A stretch of DNA of 64,000 nucleotides, from contig NZ_JACJOU010000002.1 of NCBI RefSeq assembly GCF_014695725.1, forward strand, positions 1 through 64,000. The letters are read 5' to 3'. A model generated the notes under the pieces. That model was not told the DNA's origin. It made no database searches and saw only the letters and a program-made list of their open reading frames with translations. The stretch's first letter is position 1. Each line of letters opens with the position of its first letter. The position numbers and the translations under genes are program-made. Of the stretch, positions 42,884 to 51,385 are shown in pieces. Source of the DNA: Microcoleus sp. FACHB-672 (GTDB taxonomy: Bacteria; Cyanobacteriota; Cyanobacteriia; Cyanobacteriales; Oscillatoriaceae).

Positions 42884-44557
42884 ATGCAGCAACGTTCAGC
42901 AAAGCCGGGTTCTAATCATACCCCGCTAGTACGGGTAATGAGTTGGATTAGCAGTATTGGAATGCTCAGCAGCGGCATGGTGTGGGCGCAAGGCCAGACA
43001 GTACCGGATGCGGCAATTGATAAAACTGCTTATGAAACGCCCGTCAGTTTGGAAATCGCGCCGGTGGAGCCGGCACCTGTGGCGCTTGAAACCGCTCCCT
43101 CTATAGAAGTTCCTGAAACAATTCCTCAGTGGGTGCAACCGGCTCCAGCCGCCCCAGAACCCGTTCCTGTAGAGGCGATGGCACCCGAACCGGCACCCCT
43201 TGCTGCCGATCCCGTGCCACCGCCTGCTGCCCCGGAACCAGCACCCCTGGCGGTGGAAATAGAACCCCCTCCAGTGCCGGTGGAGGCGCAAACGCCAACG
43301 GCTTCAGAGCTGTTAATGCCAAAAGAACAGCCTCAGGTGGCAACGGAACCCATCCCTTTGCCAAATTCAATTGCCCTGCCAGAAACTTCGCCCGCTTCTG
43401 CGCCTACAAAAACTCAAGCTCCTATTGATTACAGTAATGTTTATATTGACCCCACCAGCTACAGCCTTGGGGCAACAAAAACTTACGAAGAACCCAATTC
43501 AGTGGTTTTGTCTGAACGCTCGACCGGCTGTGAAGCGGTTTTAGGGAAAGGGCAAGGGGTGTCGGGCAACTTGTGTGACAACGCCACTCAAGCACAGTCT
43601 CCACCGACAACTGATTCTTTGATTCTTCCACCGCCACCGCCTCCCGTTGCAGATTTGCCGGCTGCCATAAATGGGGGGACTTTACCGAGTCTGGAGGCGC
43701 AGCCTTACGTTCCCCCGCAGCCGGTGCAGCCTTACGCGCAGACTGTCCCGGTGCCAGAGTATATTCAGCCTGTGGCGACGCAGCCTTATGCTCCCTCACA
43801 GCCGGCGCAACGCTATGCTCAACCTGTGCCGGCGCAACGCTATGCTCAACCTGTGCCGGCGCAACGCTATGCAGAGATTGAACAAGCGCCAGTGGAAGAG
43901 CTTCAGCCGGTCTCGGTTGGAGTCTTTGAGGTTACGTCCAGTGGCGTTAGTGTTGGCAATGTCGCGCCTCCCAGCGCGGGTGGGTACTACTACAATCCCT
44001 CATCGCCGCGCCTTCTCGGCTTACCGGGTAATGGCAATACCAGCCTGCTCTTCCCGCTGAGTATGCCGGCTCCAATTACTTCAGCGTTTGGATGGCGAAT
44101 TCATCCGATTTCTGGCGGGAGTAGTTTCCACGCCGGCACGGATATCGGAGCCCCAATGGGAGCGCCGGTTTTAGCGGCGCTGACAGGTAAAGTAGAAATC
44201 GCAGACTATCTGGGCGGCTACGGTTTAGCGGTGATCTTAAAACACAATCAGGGCACAGAAGAAACCCTCTACGGCCACCTCTCACAAATTTTAGTCAAAC
44301 CAGGAGATGTGGTGGAGCAGGGATCGGTGATCGGCCAAGTCGGCAGCACCGGCAACTCGACCGGCCCGCACCTCCACTTTGAATTCCGCCAGCTAACGGC
44401 AAAGGGTTGGGAGACCCTTGACCCCGGCGCTCAGCTAGAGTACGCCTTGGCTCGGCTCGTTAAAGCCGTAGAAACGGCTCAATCCGCTCCCAAGCCAACG
44501 GCGCAAGTAGCTCCCAAACCAACGGCTCCATCCGCTCCTCAACCGGGAGCTAGCTAA
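42884..44557 (+). CDS. Secreted M23 (LytM-type) metallopeptidase, proline-rich
   Basis: A 557-residue exported protein. A hydrophobic signal-like stretch (about 17-35, 'VMSWISSIGMLSSGMVWAQG') leads to a very long Pro/Ala/Glu-rich region (about 40-380) that could span the cell wall. The C-terminal LytM domain (about 390-515) has Zn ligands H416 and D420 in 'HAGTDIG', then 'LYGHLS' and 'PHLHFEF'. It cleaves peptidoglycan cross-links or activates amidases. A 27-nt tandem repeat (43801-43872) encodes repeated PAQRYAQPV. All catalytic residues seem present, so activity is likely. A terminator follows at 44577. Confidence 0.9.
   Translation: MQQRSAKPGSNHTPLVRVMSWISSIGMLSSGMVWAQGQTVPDAAIDKTAYETPVSLEIAPVEPAPVALETAPSIEVPETIPQWVQPAPAAPEPVPVEAMAPEPAPLAADPVPPPAAPEPAPLAVEIEPPPVPVEAQTPTASELLMPKEQPQVATEPIPLPNSIALPETSPASAPTKTQAPIDYSNVYIDPTSYSLGATKTYEEPNSVVLSERSTGCEAVLGKGQGVSGNLCDNATQAQSPPTTDSLILPPPPPPVADLPAAINGGTLPSLEAQPYVPPQPVQPYAQTVPVPEYIQPVATQPYAPSQPAQRYAQPVPAQRYAQPVPAQRYAEIEQAPVEELQPVSVGVFEVTSSGVSVGNVAPPSAGGYYYNPSSPRLLGLPGNGNTSLLFPLSMPAPITSAFGWRIHPISGGSSFHAGTDIGAPMGAPVLAALTGKVEIADYLGGYGLAVILKHNQGTEETLYGHLSQILVKPGDVVEQGSVIGQVGSTGNSTGPHLHFEFRQLTAKGWETLDPGAQLEYALARLVKAVETAQSAPKPTAQVAPKPTAPSAPQPGAS
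43801..43872 (+). repeat. 27-nt tandem repeat inside the M23 gene
   Basis: Two exact 27-nt units (43801-43827 and 43828-43854) and a partial third (to 43872), each beginning GCCGGCGCAACGCTATGC. They encode PAQRYAQPV repeats in the proline-rich linker. Being in frame and exact, they can expand or contract by slippage without breaking the gene. Confidence 0.9.
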
Positions 44558-44576
44558 AGGTTAAGAGAGAATTCTC

Positions 44577-44606
44577 GCTCCCAGGTTCAGCCTGGGAGGC
44601 TTTTCT
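44577..44606 (+). terminator. Intrinsic terminator of the M23 gene
   Basis: CTCCCAGG and CCTGGGAG form an 8-bp stem around a 5-nt TTCAG loop, followed by GCTTTTCT. It begins about 20 nt after the stop codon and is a typical Rho-independent terminator. Confidence 0.8.
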
Positions 44607-44671
44607 AAAATCACGTCCTGAACTACAAGTTAGGTTATTTGTCAACTTGCAAAGCAAAGGAGCGGGGTCAA

Positions 44672-45379
44672 TTAAAGAAATCCATGCTCAGCTAAAAATG
44701 CCGGTGAGATTTCATCCCAGCCATTATCTGTAGCGGGTGACTCTAGCGCCGGCATTTCGGCTGAAGATTGATTTGAGCCAGAACCAAGAAACTTTTCCAC
44801 GTATTTGCCTAAAATATCCCCCTCTAAATTCACCAAGCTACCGGGTTTGAGGTATTGCAGGTTGGTTTCGGCAAAGCTGTGGGGAATGACGGCAACTTTA
44901 AACCAGCTGCCGGCACGGTCACAATCTGCCACGGTTAAGCTGACACCATTAACGGCGATACTCCCTTTCGGGACAATGTAACGAGCAATTTGTCCTGCCG
45001 GCACGGTAAAACTCATTTCCCAAGAAGTCGCAGTTTGCACCGACTCTTGCAGACAGCCGGTGCCATCCACATGGCCGGTGACGAAATGGCCCCCTAGCTT
45101 GCTTCCTACCCGCAGTGACGTTTCTAAATTAACAAAAGCGTTACTGAGCTGCTGATGTCCTAGCGTGGTGCGGCGAAGGGTTTCAGGCGACGCCATCGCC
45201 ACAAAACCTCGCTGTAAAATTTCCACCACTGTCAAACAAACGCCATCAACAGCAACGCTGTCTCCAAGGGCCAAATCTTGCAAAATTACGCTGGAACCAG
45301 CAGAGGCGCATAAAACTTGCAATTGCTGGGAACCCAGGTAATTAATCGTGCCTAATGCTTGAATGAGTCCTGTAAACAC
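44672..45379 (-). CDS. ribE: Riboflavin synthase, alpha chain
   Basis: A 235-residue enzyme that dismutates two 6,7-dimethyl-8-ribityllumazine molecules to riboflavin. The two lumazine-synthase-like barrels are visible: MFTGLIQALGTI at the start, 'GDSVAVDGVCLTVVEI', 'HFVTGHVDGTGCL' and 'GSIAVNGVSLTVADC'. Its C-terminal 35 residues are a non-conserved extension. The start is GTG at 45379. I found no FMN riboswitch in the upstream 366 nt, so control is probably by promoter only. It is convergent with the M23 gene and divergent from the BFN protein. Confidence 0.93.
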   Translation of the reverse strand: MFTGLIQALGTINYLGSQQLQVLCASAGSSVILQDLALGDSVAVDGVCLTVVEILQRGFVAMASPETLRRTTLGHQQLSNAFVNLETSLRVGSKLGGHFVTGHVDGTGCLQESVQTATSWEMSFTVPAGQIARYIVPKGSIAVNGVSLTVADCDRAGSWFKVAVIPHSFAETNLQYLKPGSLVNLEGDILGKYVEKFLGSGSNQSSAEMPALESPATDNGWDEISPAFLAEHGFL

Positions 45380-45745
45380 GGTTTTTAAGAAAATTTGAGT
45401 TTAACGTGCGTTTTTAACCGAATGATAAAATGCCGGCAGCGATCCCGCCTCCTTCCAGTGTCAACTTTTTTGGCAAATTCTGGGAGCAGTGATTGTCGAT
45501 TGGGGTAAAGATCAGGGCATACTGGAAAGCAGGGAGTCTATCGAGCGGCTAAGCGGCTAATGCCGGTGCCCATCTTTTTGATGGAGTTACCCCTTTATTC
45601 TTGTTTAACTATATCGACCTTAAATCAGTTACTTTTTATTATTGATTGGATGTTCAAGCGGTTGATTTTGTGGCATAAAAAGCCCGTTGATTTACGCCTA
45701 GCTCGTTCCTATCCTTTGCCGACAGTGTTCTAAGAGGCTGAGCAG
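45380..45745 (+). other. Intergenic region between ribE and the BFN gene
   Basis: A 366-nt divergent spacer that must carry both promoters. I looked for the conserved FMN riboswitch core and did not find it. Nothing else is recognisable. Confidence 0.4.
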
Positions 45746-46252
45746 ATGATTGAGATGAAAGTCGCTGGAATTGCACTGGATGCAGCAACCCGCAGCCCAA
45801 TAGTGCTGCTGAGAGATGCTGCGGAGCGACGTGCGCTTCCGATTTATATTGGTCAAGACCAGGCAAAGGCAATTATCAGTGCGCTGGAAAACCAAACGCC
45901 TCCCCGGCCCCTAACCCATGACCTGATGGCCAATATTCTAGAAGAATGGAATTTGACATTAGAGCGGGTGATCATCCATTCGCTACAGGACAATACATTC
46001 TATGCAGTGCTGACGGTTCGCCACGGGGAAGTCAAAAAAGAAATTGATGCACGTCCTAGTGATGCGATCGCTCTGGCTTTGCGGACTAATACCCCGATTT
46101 GGGTGATGGAAGAAGTAATTGCTGACGCCTCTATTCCCGTTGATCGAGACGCAGACGAAGCAGAACGGCAAGCTTTCCGAGCGTTTATTTCTAACTTAAG
46201 TCCAGAAGATTTTATCCAACGCGGGCCTTTTAGCAGTGGCGAAACCTCCTAG
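45746..46252 (+). CDS. Bifunctional nuclease domain (BFN/DUF151) protein
   Basis: A 168-residue protein of the BFN family: 'MKVAGIALDAATRSPIVLL', 'LPIYIGQDQAKAIISALEN', 'PRPLTHDLMANILEEWN' and 'EIDARPSDAIALALRTNTPIWV'. Plant relatives have DNase and RNase activity; in bacteria the domain may regulate rather than cut. An acidic C-terminal tail ('DRDADEAERQAFRAFIS') is usual in cyanobacterial members. No signal peptide. It is followed by a repeat-rich spacer (CAGCACTCA-type strings) before the next gene. Confidence 0.87.
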   Translation: MIEMKVAGIALDAATRSPIVLLRDAAERRALPIYIGQDQAKAIISALENQTPPRPLTHDLMANILEEWNLTLERVIIHSLQDNTFYAVLTVRHGEVKKEIDARPSDAIALALRTNTPIWVMEEVIADASIPVDRDADEAERQAFRAFISNLSPEDFIQRGPFSSGETS

Positions 46253-46368
46253 GGGCATAGCATCAGCGCACAAAGTCTCTGGGCTGAAGGCAAATACTTA
46301 TCCGCTCATGCTTCGCCCTCCGGGCTGCGTTTAACTCAGCACTCAGCACTCAAGACTCAGCACTGACG

Positions 46369-47496
46369 ATGCACTATCACCGGCTTGGTAAAACAAATCT
46401 GTACCTGTCAGTGTTTTCTTTAGGAACCATGCGCTATTTGGCTTCCCCAGAAAACGCTGTAGCGACAGTGCGACAAGCGGTTGCCTTGGGAATTAATCAC
46501 TTAGAAACCGCCAGGGGATATGGCAAAAGTGAGGAGTATCTGGGGGCGGCATTAGCGGAGATGCCGGCAAAACGTGAGCATTTGTATATCACCACTAAAA
46601 TCCCTCCCACCCAGGATGCCGGTGAGATGTGCCGGTGTATTGATGAATCCTTAGACCGGCTGGGTGTAGAGTGGGTGGATTGTTTGGCGATTCATGGGAT
46701 CAATACGCCCCAGCATTTGGAGTGGGTGCTAGCTGCCGCCGGCTGTATGCAAGCAGTGCAGCAGGCAGTTGCAGCCGGCAAAGTGCGACACGTTGGCTTT
46801 TCGACGCATGGCCCACTTGAAGTAATTTTAGCTGCCATTAATTCAGATTTATTTGAATTCGTCAATCTGCATTATTACTATTTTTTCCAGCGCAACGCAC
46901 CCGCAGTGGAATTGGCTTATCAAAAAGACATGGGTGTGTTGATTATTTCGCCGGCAGATAAGGGCGGCCAACTTTATACGCCCCCGGCAGCCTTAGAGCA
47001 GTTGTGCCATCCCTTTTCGCCGTTAGAGTTAAATTATCGATTTTTATTGAGCGATCCCCGCGTCACCACTCTCAGTCTAGGTGCCGCCAATCCAGAGGAA
47101 TTGGAATGGCCACTGAGCGTTGCTGACCGAGATGAACCCTTAATGCCGGCGGAAATAGAAGTATTTAAGCGTCTGGAAAGTCACGCGGTAACTGCTTTGG
47201 GTATAGACAAGTGTAGTCAGTGCTATGCCTGCTTACCTTGTCCGGAAAATATTAATATTCCAGAAGTGTTGAGACTGCGGAATTTGGCAGTTGCATACAA
47301 GATGAGCGAGTATGGGAAGTATCGCTACGGAATGTTTGAAAATGCCGGCCACTGGTTTCCCGGTATGAAGGGCAGCCGGTGTACTGAGTGTGGCGACTGT
47401 TTGCCGCGCTGTCCAGAAGAGCTAGACATTCCAGCCTTGCTGCAAGATACTCATCAGCGCCTTAAAGGGCCGGAGGGCCGCCGGCTTTGGGGTTAG
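46369..47496 (+). CDS. Aldo/keto reductase with C-terminal ferredoxin-like domain
   Basis: A 375-residue fusion. Residues about 1-265 are an aldo/keto reductase barrel ('RLGKTNLYLSVFSLGTMRYL', 'NHLETARGYGKSEEYLG', 'VDCLAIHGINTPQ') in which the usual catalytic Tyr and Lys are recognisable in part. Residues about 280-360 hold two [4Fe-4S]-type clusters: 'CSQCYACLPCPENINIP' and 'CTECGDCLPRCPEELDIP'. Such proteins are widespread and poorly characterised oxidoreductases; electron exchange through the clusters is inferred. It lies 116 nt after the BFN gene on the same strand. Confidence 0.88.
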   Translation: MHYHRLGKTNLYLSVFSLGTMRYLASPENAVATVRQAVALGINHLETARGYGKSEEYLGAALAEMPAKREHLYITTKIPPTQDAGEMCRCIDESLDRLGVEWVDCLAIHGINTPQHLEWVLAAAGCMQAVQQAVAAGKVRHVGFSTHGPLEVILAAINSDLFEFVNLHYYYFFQRNAPAVELAYQKDMGVLIISPADKGGQLYTPPAALEQLCHPFSPLELNYRFLLSDPRVTTLSLGAANPEELEWPLSVADRDEPLMPAEIEVFKRLESHAVTALGIDKCSQCYACLPCPENINIPEVLRLRNLAVAYKMSEYGKYRYGMFENAGHWFPGMKGSRCTECGDCLPRCPEELDIPALLQDTHQRLKGPEGRRLWG

Positions 47497-47693
47497 GGAG
47501 ATTTAGTTTAATCAAATTTTGTTCGGGTTAGGCTGTTTGACCTTGGAATTGTTGGAAGTTTTTTTTAACCACAGATAAACATAGATGGGTTAAAGACTGG
47601 GGGTTATAAAAATTGGTATTTGGGGATTTTCACAAGCAGTTTACTCGTCATAGTCTGTGGAGATTCTTGGGAAACTACGGATTTTTGATTTTT

Positions 47694-48275
47694 ATGAAAA
47701 TTGTTAAGCCCAAATCGCAACCCGCAAATGGGTTATTGTCGTTACTGATCTTGTGTATGAGTGCAAGCGTTACGCCGGCAGCACTCACTCAAACAGCCGT
47801 CACCGAGGGTGAAGAGATACCTCTGGCACAAATTATCCAAAAACAATGTGCTGCACCGCTACCGGCGACTGAACCTCTGGATTTAAATCTTTTAGATGCC
47901 GCAGCTAATCCACCCGCGCCCATCATCACCCGCAATACCATTTCTCAAGAAGGGATCACAAACCCTAGCTTGTGGTGGGCGGCAGAACAATTTGGGGGCA
48001 AGTTGCTGGATAATTGGCTGGCGTATCCTAGTGCCGGTGGCAGTGGAGGACGAGTGGATCTCGTTGTTAACCGCCAATTCTGGAGTTTACTCAACTATTT
48101 GGAACGCTACCAATTTCTCAACGAGTTTGGCCTTGTTGCTCAAGATCATCGCTACAATATCCGCGTCTTTAACCCACAAGGCGCATTTTTAGCCGCTTAC
48201 ACCTGTATCGGCGATCCGGCTTCGTCGGTTTGCCGGATCTGTCTCGATTCTACCGTCAGGGCAGGGGGAAATTAA
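47694..48275 (+). CDS. Exported protein of unknown function
   Basis: A 193-residue protein with a clear signal peptide ('GLLSLLILCMSASVTPAALTQ'). The mature part has a recognisable conserved-looking core ('TNPSLWWAAEQFGGKLLDNWLAYPS', 'VDLVVNRQFWSLLNYLERYQFLNEFG', 'NIRVFNPQG') and three or four Cys near the end ('CIGDPASSVCRICLDS'). I do not know the family. The ATG at 47694 places the signal peptide at the N-terminus; a longer frame from 47613 has no ribosome site. It is followed by the tandem hairpin repeats at 48283. Confidence 0.7.
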   Translation: MKIVKPKSQPANGLLSLLILCMSASVTPAALTQTAVTEGEEIPLAQIIQKQCAAPLPATEPLDLNLLDAAANPPAPIITRNTISQEGITNPSLWWAAEQFGGKLLDNWLAYPSAGGSGGRVDLVVNRQFWSLLNYLERYQFLNEFGLVAQDHRYNIRVFNPQGAFLAAYTCIGDPASSVCRICLDSTVRAGGN

Positions 48276-48282
48276 ATTAGAG

Positions 48283-48451
48283 AAGGAAATAGGAGAAGCA
48301 GAAGTGAGGTGAAAAAGCCTCACTTGCCCTACTCTTTAGTATTGTTTCTATGTATAGAAAGCTCAACTAAGGAAATAGGAAAAGCAGAGGTGAGGTGAAA
48401 AAGCCTCACTTGCTCTACTCTTTAGTCTTGCTCCTATGTATAGAAAGCTCA
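48283..48451 (+). repeat. Tandem 83-nt repeat, each with a hairpin
   Basis: Two 83-nt copies (48283-48365 and 48369-48451), 86 nt apart in period, differing at six positions. Each contains GTGAGG-TGAAAAAG-CCTCAC, a 6-bp stem with an A-rich loop, and ends TATGTATAGAAAGCTCA. They lie between an exported protein gene and a minus-strand binding-protein gene, so they may act as paired terminators or be a mobile intergenic element. Confidence 0.85.
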
Positions 48452-48499
48452 GCTTTTGATGCCATACGTTTTATTTCGCTGTAGGGAATCTAAGCATTG

Positions 48500-48515
48500 C
48501 TTGTATATATACAAG
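48500..48515. repeat. 16-nt perfect palindrome
   Basis: CTTGTATATATACAAG is self-complementary over all 16 bases. It lies about 55 nt beyond the 3' end of the minus-strand gene at 48571. It could be a protein site or a weak bidirectional terminator. Confidence 0.4.
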
Positions 48516-48570
48516 ATAAATTTGAGAGAGAAATGCGCTATCCTTTACCCGGATCTAGTGGAATAAAGTA

Positions 48571-49767
48571 TTAAGCGCTTGTTGCCCCAGGACCCCGTCG
48601 CATCTCTAACCACAAGGAGTTGTACTGCTCAAGGGCAGTAGCCGGCAAAGGGTTCAGAAATTCACTCTTGCTGATAATTTCAGGATCAGGCAGTAGCAAG
48701 GTTGCTTTCTGTAACTCTTTAGACAACTCGGTTCGTTTTGTCTGTGCAAGCACTGGTGAGGCGGCTTTACTCTGGGAAGATAGCAAACTGGCTATATCGG
48801 GCTGCCAGCAAAAGTCGATCCACTTGTAAGCAAGTTCGCTGCTGCTATTGCCACTGACTTGTGCCGGCTTCACCCACAAATCCGCCCATAGAGAAGTCCC
48901 AGACTTGGGTACAACTGCTGCAATTTCTTGATATTGGGCGATTGCCGGCAATATATCGTTCGACCAACCTACGGCAACCAAAGTATCCCCTAAAATCAGG
49001 GGTTGCAAATAGGCATTAGAACTGTAAAGCTTGGCTTGCCGATGTAATCGGCTCAATTCCTCTTTCAGATTTGTAACTTTCCTGAGATCTTCTTGGGTGT
49101 TGTAAGATTTGCCAAGTTTTTTTAACGTTAAGCCGATGACTTCACGAGGCTGATCGAGCAGAGAAATCCGTTCTCGCAGATCCTCTCGCCAGAGATCACT
49201 CCAATCTTGGGGAGGTTTTAAGCCTAAGGATTTAAATTTTTTGCGGTTATAGGCGATTAAAACTGTACCCCACCGATAGGGGGCCGCCCAAACTTTGCCG
49301 GCTGGATCAATTTGCCCCTCTGCATTACGGCGCACAAGTGTTTGCCACGCCTGGGGCAGATTCTTCCAGTTTTTCAGCTGTGCTGGATCGAGGGGTTGAA
49401 TTAATTTCTGCTGGATCGCCTTTGCCAACCAGTAATCCCCCAAAGTCACCAGATCGGGAATTTGGGGGGCTTTGGAAGCCATAAAAGGAATTGGCAGCGG
49501 GAAGCTAGAGGGCTTTTGCTCATTGGCTACCGGCAGCCGGTGCGGGAGTTGCAGCTGCTCAAATAACACTCTCATCTGGGACTGTGGCTTAAAGTCCAAA
49601 GCAAAACCTTGCCCGATTTCCTTGCGAAATAAGCTCAACACAAGGGCCGGCAGAGAATTTTTTAGCAATTGCACTCTCAAGGTTTGCCGGCTCTGATCAC
49701 CACATCCCGCTAGCAGATTGGTGAGCGTTAAGGTGCCGGCACCCGCGATAAAAAACCGTCGATTCAC
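48571..49767 (-). CDS. Polyamine/iron-type extracellular solute-binding protein
   Basis: A 398-residue binding protein of the PotD/FbpA-like class. The N-terminus 'MNRRFFIAGAGTLTLTNLLAGCGD' is a signal with an RR-F-x and a lipobox 'LAGC', so it is probably a lipoprotein, possibly exported through Tat. The mature part shows 'PDLVTLGDYWLAKAIQQKLIQPLD', 'AAPYRWGTVLIAYNRKKFKSLGL', 'PPQDWSDLWREDLRERISLLDQPREVIGL' (given in pieces) and 'YKWIDFCWQPDI', typical of spermidine/putrescine receptors. No transporter subunits are adjacent. It begins 3 nt after the CpcS/CpeS-like gene, so the two are probably cotranscribed. Confidence 0.82.
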   Translation of the reverse strand: MNRRFFIAGAGTLTLTNLLAGCGDQSRQTLRVQLLKNSLPALVLSLFRKEIGQGFALDFKPQSQMRVLFEQLQLPHRLPVANEQKPSSFPLPIPFMASKAPQIPDLVTLGDYWLAKAIQQKLIQPLDPAQLKNWKNLPQAWQTLVRRNAEGQIDPAGKVWAAPYRWGTVLIAYNRKKFKSLGLKPPQDWSDLWREDLRERISLLDQPREVIGLTLKKLGKSYNTQEDLRKVTNLKEELSRLHRQAKLYSSNAYLQPLILGDTLVAVGWSNDILPAIAQYQEIAAVVPKSGTSLWADLWVKPAQVSGNSSSELAYKWIDFCWQPDIASLLSSQSKAASPVLAQTKRTELSKELQKATLLLPDPEIISKSEFLNPLPATALEQYNSLWLEMRRGPGATSA

Positions 49768-49770
49768 TCT

Positions 49771-50310
49771 TTATTTAATGCGCTTTTCTAAATACTGCCC
49801 GATCATCACCTGTTCGCCGGCATTTGAAATAATAGTTTGTCTTGTGCGATAGCTGTGGCCGATTTGTTTTAATTCTTCTTCAAACACAGACCCATTGTAC
49901 TCTGTCCGCAAGCACAAGGTTTGAGGATTGGGCATATAAAACTGGGCTGTCACCGGCTTGGGAGTAGCAAAACCGCGATCTCGATACAAAACCTCACCCA
50001 ATACTCCAAACAAGGTGGAACCGGCAGACTTTTTGCGATTAGAGACGGATTCTCTGCTCTCCCAGCTAACCTGTGTACCACAAGTTAGGGCAGTTTCGTC
50101 ACTAAGCTCGTGCATTTGTGCCAATTTCAGCAGTTCTGGACTTCCGGGTGCCAGAAACCTAACTTTGATGAAACTGACGAGTTCTTGGATTTCTCCCTCT
50201 GGGAGTGTGTAATAACGTCGCTCTGATCGCCATTCTCCCTCTGATTCGCGGAAAAAGTCTGCAATCAGTGATTCGGCGGTTGATTGAGACAGTTGTGCTA
50301 TGGATGTCAT
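49771..50310 (-). CDS. CpcS/CpeS-family phycobiliprotein lyase-like protein
   Basis: A 179-residue lipocalin-like protein. Family features are 'LIADFFRESEGEWRSERRYYTL' near the N-terminus, 'ALTCGTQVSWESRES', 'STLFGVLGEVLYRDRGFA', 'FYMPNPQTLCLRTEYNGSVFEEEL' (given in pieces) and a C-terminal 'RTRQTIISNAGEQVMIGQYLEKR'. CpcS/CpeS lyases attach phycocyanobilin or related bilins to phycobiliprotein Cys84-type sites. The subgroup (CpcS, CpcU or CpeU) cannot be settled by eye. It lies immediately upstream of the binding-protein gene on the minus strand. Confidence 0.82.
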   Translation of the reverse strand: MTSIAQLSQSTAESLIADFFRESEGEWRSERRYYTLPEGEIQELVSFIKVRFLAPGSPELLKLAQMHELSDETALTCGTQVSWESRESVSNRKKSAGSTLFGVLGEVLYRDRGFATPKPVTAQFYMPNPQTLCLRTEYNGSVFEEELKQIGHSYRTRQTIISNAGEQVMIGQYLEKRIK

Positions 50311-50885
50311 GCGGCCCCTTTTTTGTTTGAACTACGTTTGACAGCGTATCAACCTATCGCCCAGGCGTGGCGTCAAGTTTGTTACTTTTCTTCATAATAA
50401 TATCTACATTATCTAGAATTTACCTGAGTGGCCACTGTCTAAGGAATGATGCTGGGAGGGTGAGCGATAGATTTCAGGAGTGATAATCACTTGCAAAATT
50501 AGTGAAAAAGTAGAGAATGTTCCTCTGTTATCGTGCAGCCTCTTCTATAAAAAGACTTCTGCCTTCAAACCTGCGTTCCCGGGCGGCAAGGGCTGTGACG
50601 AACAAAGCACCCTTAGAAAAATTGCTCGCAAAAACTGAAGGTGAATGTAGCAGCGGTGCAGGCAGCCCGCTTTTAAGCCCTCCCGAATCAGTTATGAATG
50701 GGGGGCAATGAAAGCACGCATTTTTACTCAATAAATTTCCCTGATTGAATCGGCGGCAACTCACATCAAGTTCTACTTTTTTGAATATTTGTTCTCAAAA
50801 GTTAAATAATCTAGAAATTAATCCAATTTTTACCAAGTGTTACCTAAGATTAAAAAGTAATAATTTAAGGGCAAGAGGGCGTCAA
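50311..50885 (+). other. Intergenic region, no gene recognised
   Basis: About 575 nt between divergent genes. Overlapping frames on both strands at 50517-50764 carry no domain. A GC-richer segment around 50550-50700 could fold, but I could not match it to RNase P, SRP, 6S or tmRNA cores. An AT-rich stretch before 50886 is probably the promoter of the coiled-coil protein. Confidence 0.35.
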
Positions 50886-51254
50886 ATGGAGTCACTGCAA
50901 ATCCAAGTAAGTGCGTTGAACCAAAAAGTCGAGGGGCTGCACCAAGTGATTGAGCAGCTCAGTAGTAAGATAGCCCAAGTATTGTCAGAGCCAGAGTTAA
51001 CTGCCGGCAAGCCCGTGCCATCTGTTGCATTAAGTGTTGGGCGATACCATTATTCAAGCTATAGCAGTCTGGATATGTCTATGGAACATAAAGATGTCCT
51101 GGTTGATGTCAACCGCTTAGACAGAAACGGTCATAGTTCAGAGCAAGAATTAAGCCCAGAAATTCAAATCCAACGACTAACTGCACAGCTGACTGCTGCT
51201 TATAATCGAATCGCAGCCTTGGAAGAACAGTTACTAGCTCAGAGAATTCACTAA
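50886..51254 (+). CDS. Small coiled-coil protein, unknown function
   Basis: A 122-residue protein with heptad-like N-terminal ('MESLQIQVSALNQKVEGLHQ') and C-terminal ('IQRLTAQLTAAYNRIAALEEQLLAQ') segments joined by a polar middle. It should form a coiled-coil oligomer. No enzymatic motif or membrane segment is visible. The ATG at 50886 with AGAGGG upstream is chosen; a longer frame to 50745 begins in AT-rich promoter-like sequence. I do not recognise the family. Confidence 0.6.
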   Translation: MESLQIQVSALNQKVEGLHQVIEQLSSKIAQVLSEPELTAGKPVPSVALSVGRYHYSSYSSLDMSMEHKDVLVDVNRLDRNGHSSEQELSPEIQIQRLTAQLTAAYNRIAALEEQLLAQRIH

Positions 51255-51385
51255 ACTAGCAAAAAACTGTCAAGTTTTAAGCGGGGCGAACCCTAATTGC
51301 TGAGATTGGATCTAAAACTCTGTAAGGGTGCACAGAGAAAACCCCTGTGTAAAAAAAACTCAAAACTTTTTAAACGCTGAAAGCT

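Noticed and set aside
42926-43799. Several long frames on both strands within the M23 gene
   Set aside because: The Pro/Ala-rich, GC-rich repeat region leaves all frames open; none has a ribosome site or recognisable domain.
45380-45745. FMN riboswitch before riboflavin synthase
   Set aside because: The conserved riboswitch core strings were looked for and not found.
48283-48451. CRISPR array
   Set aside because: Only two 83-nt units with a 3-nt gap; no spacers and no cas genes.
50550-50710. Structured RNA (RNase P, SRP, 6S or tmRNA)
   Set aside because: GC-rich and foldable, but no conserved core of these RNAs could be matched.
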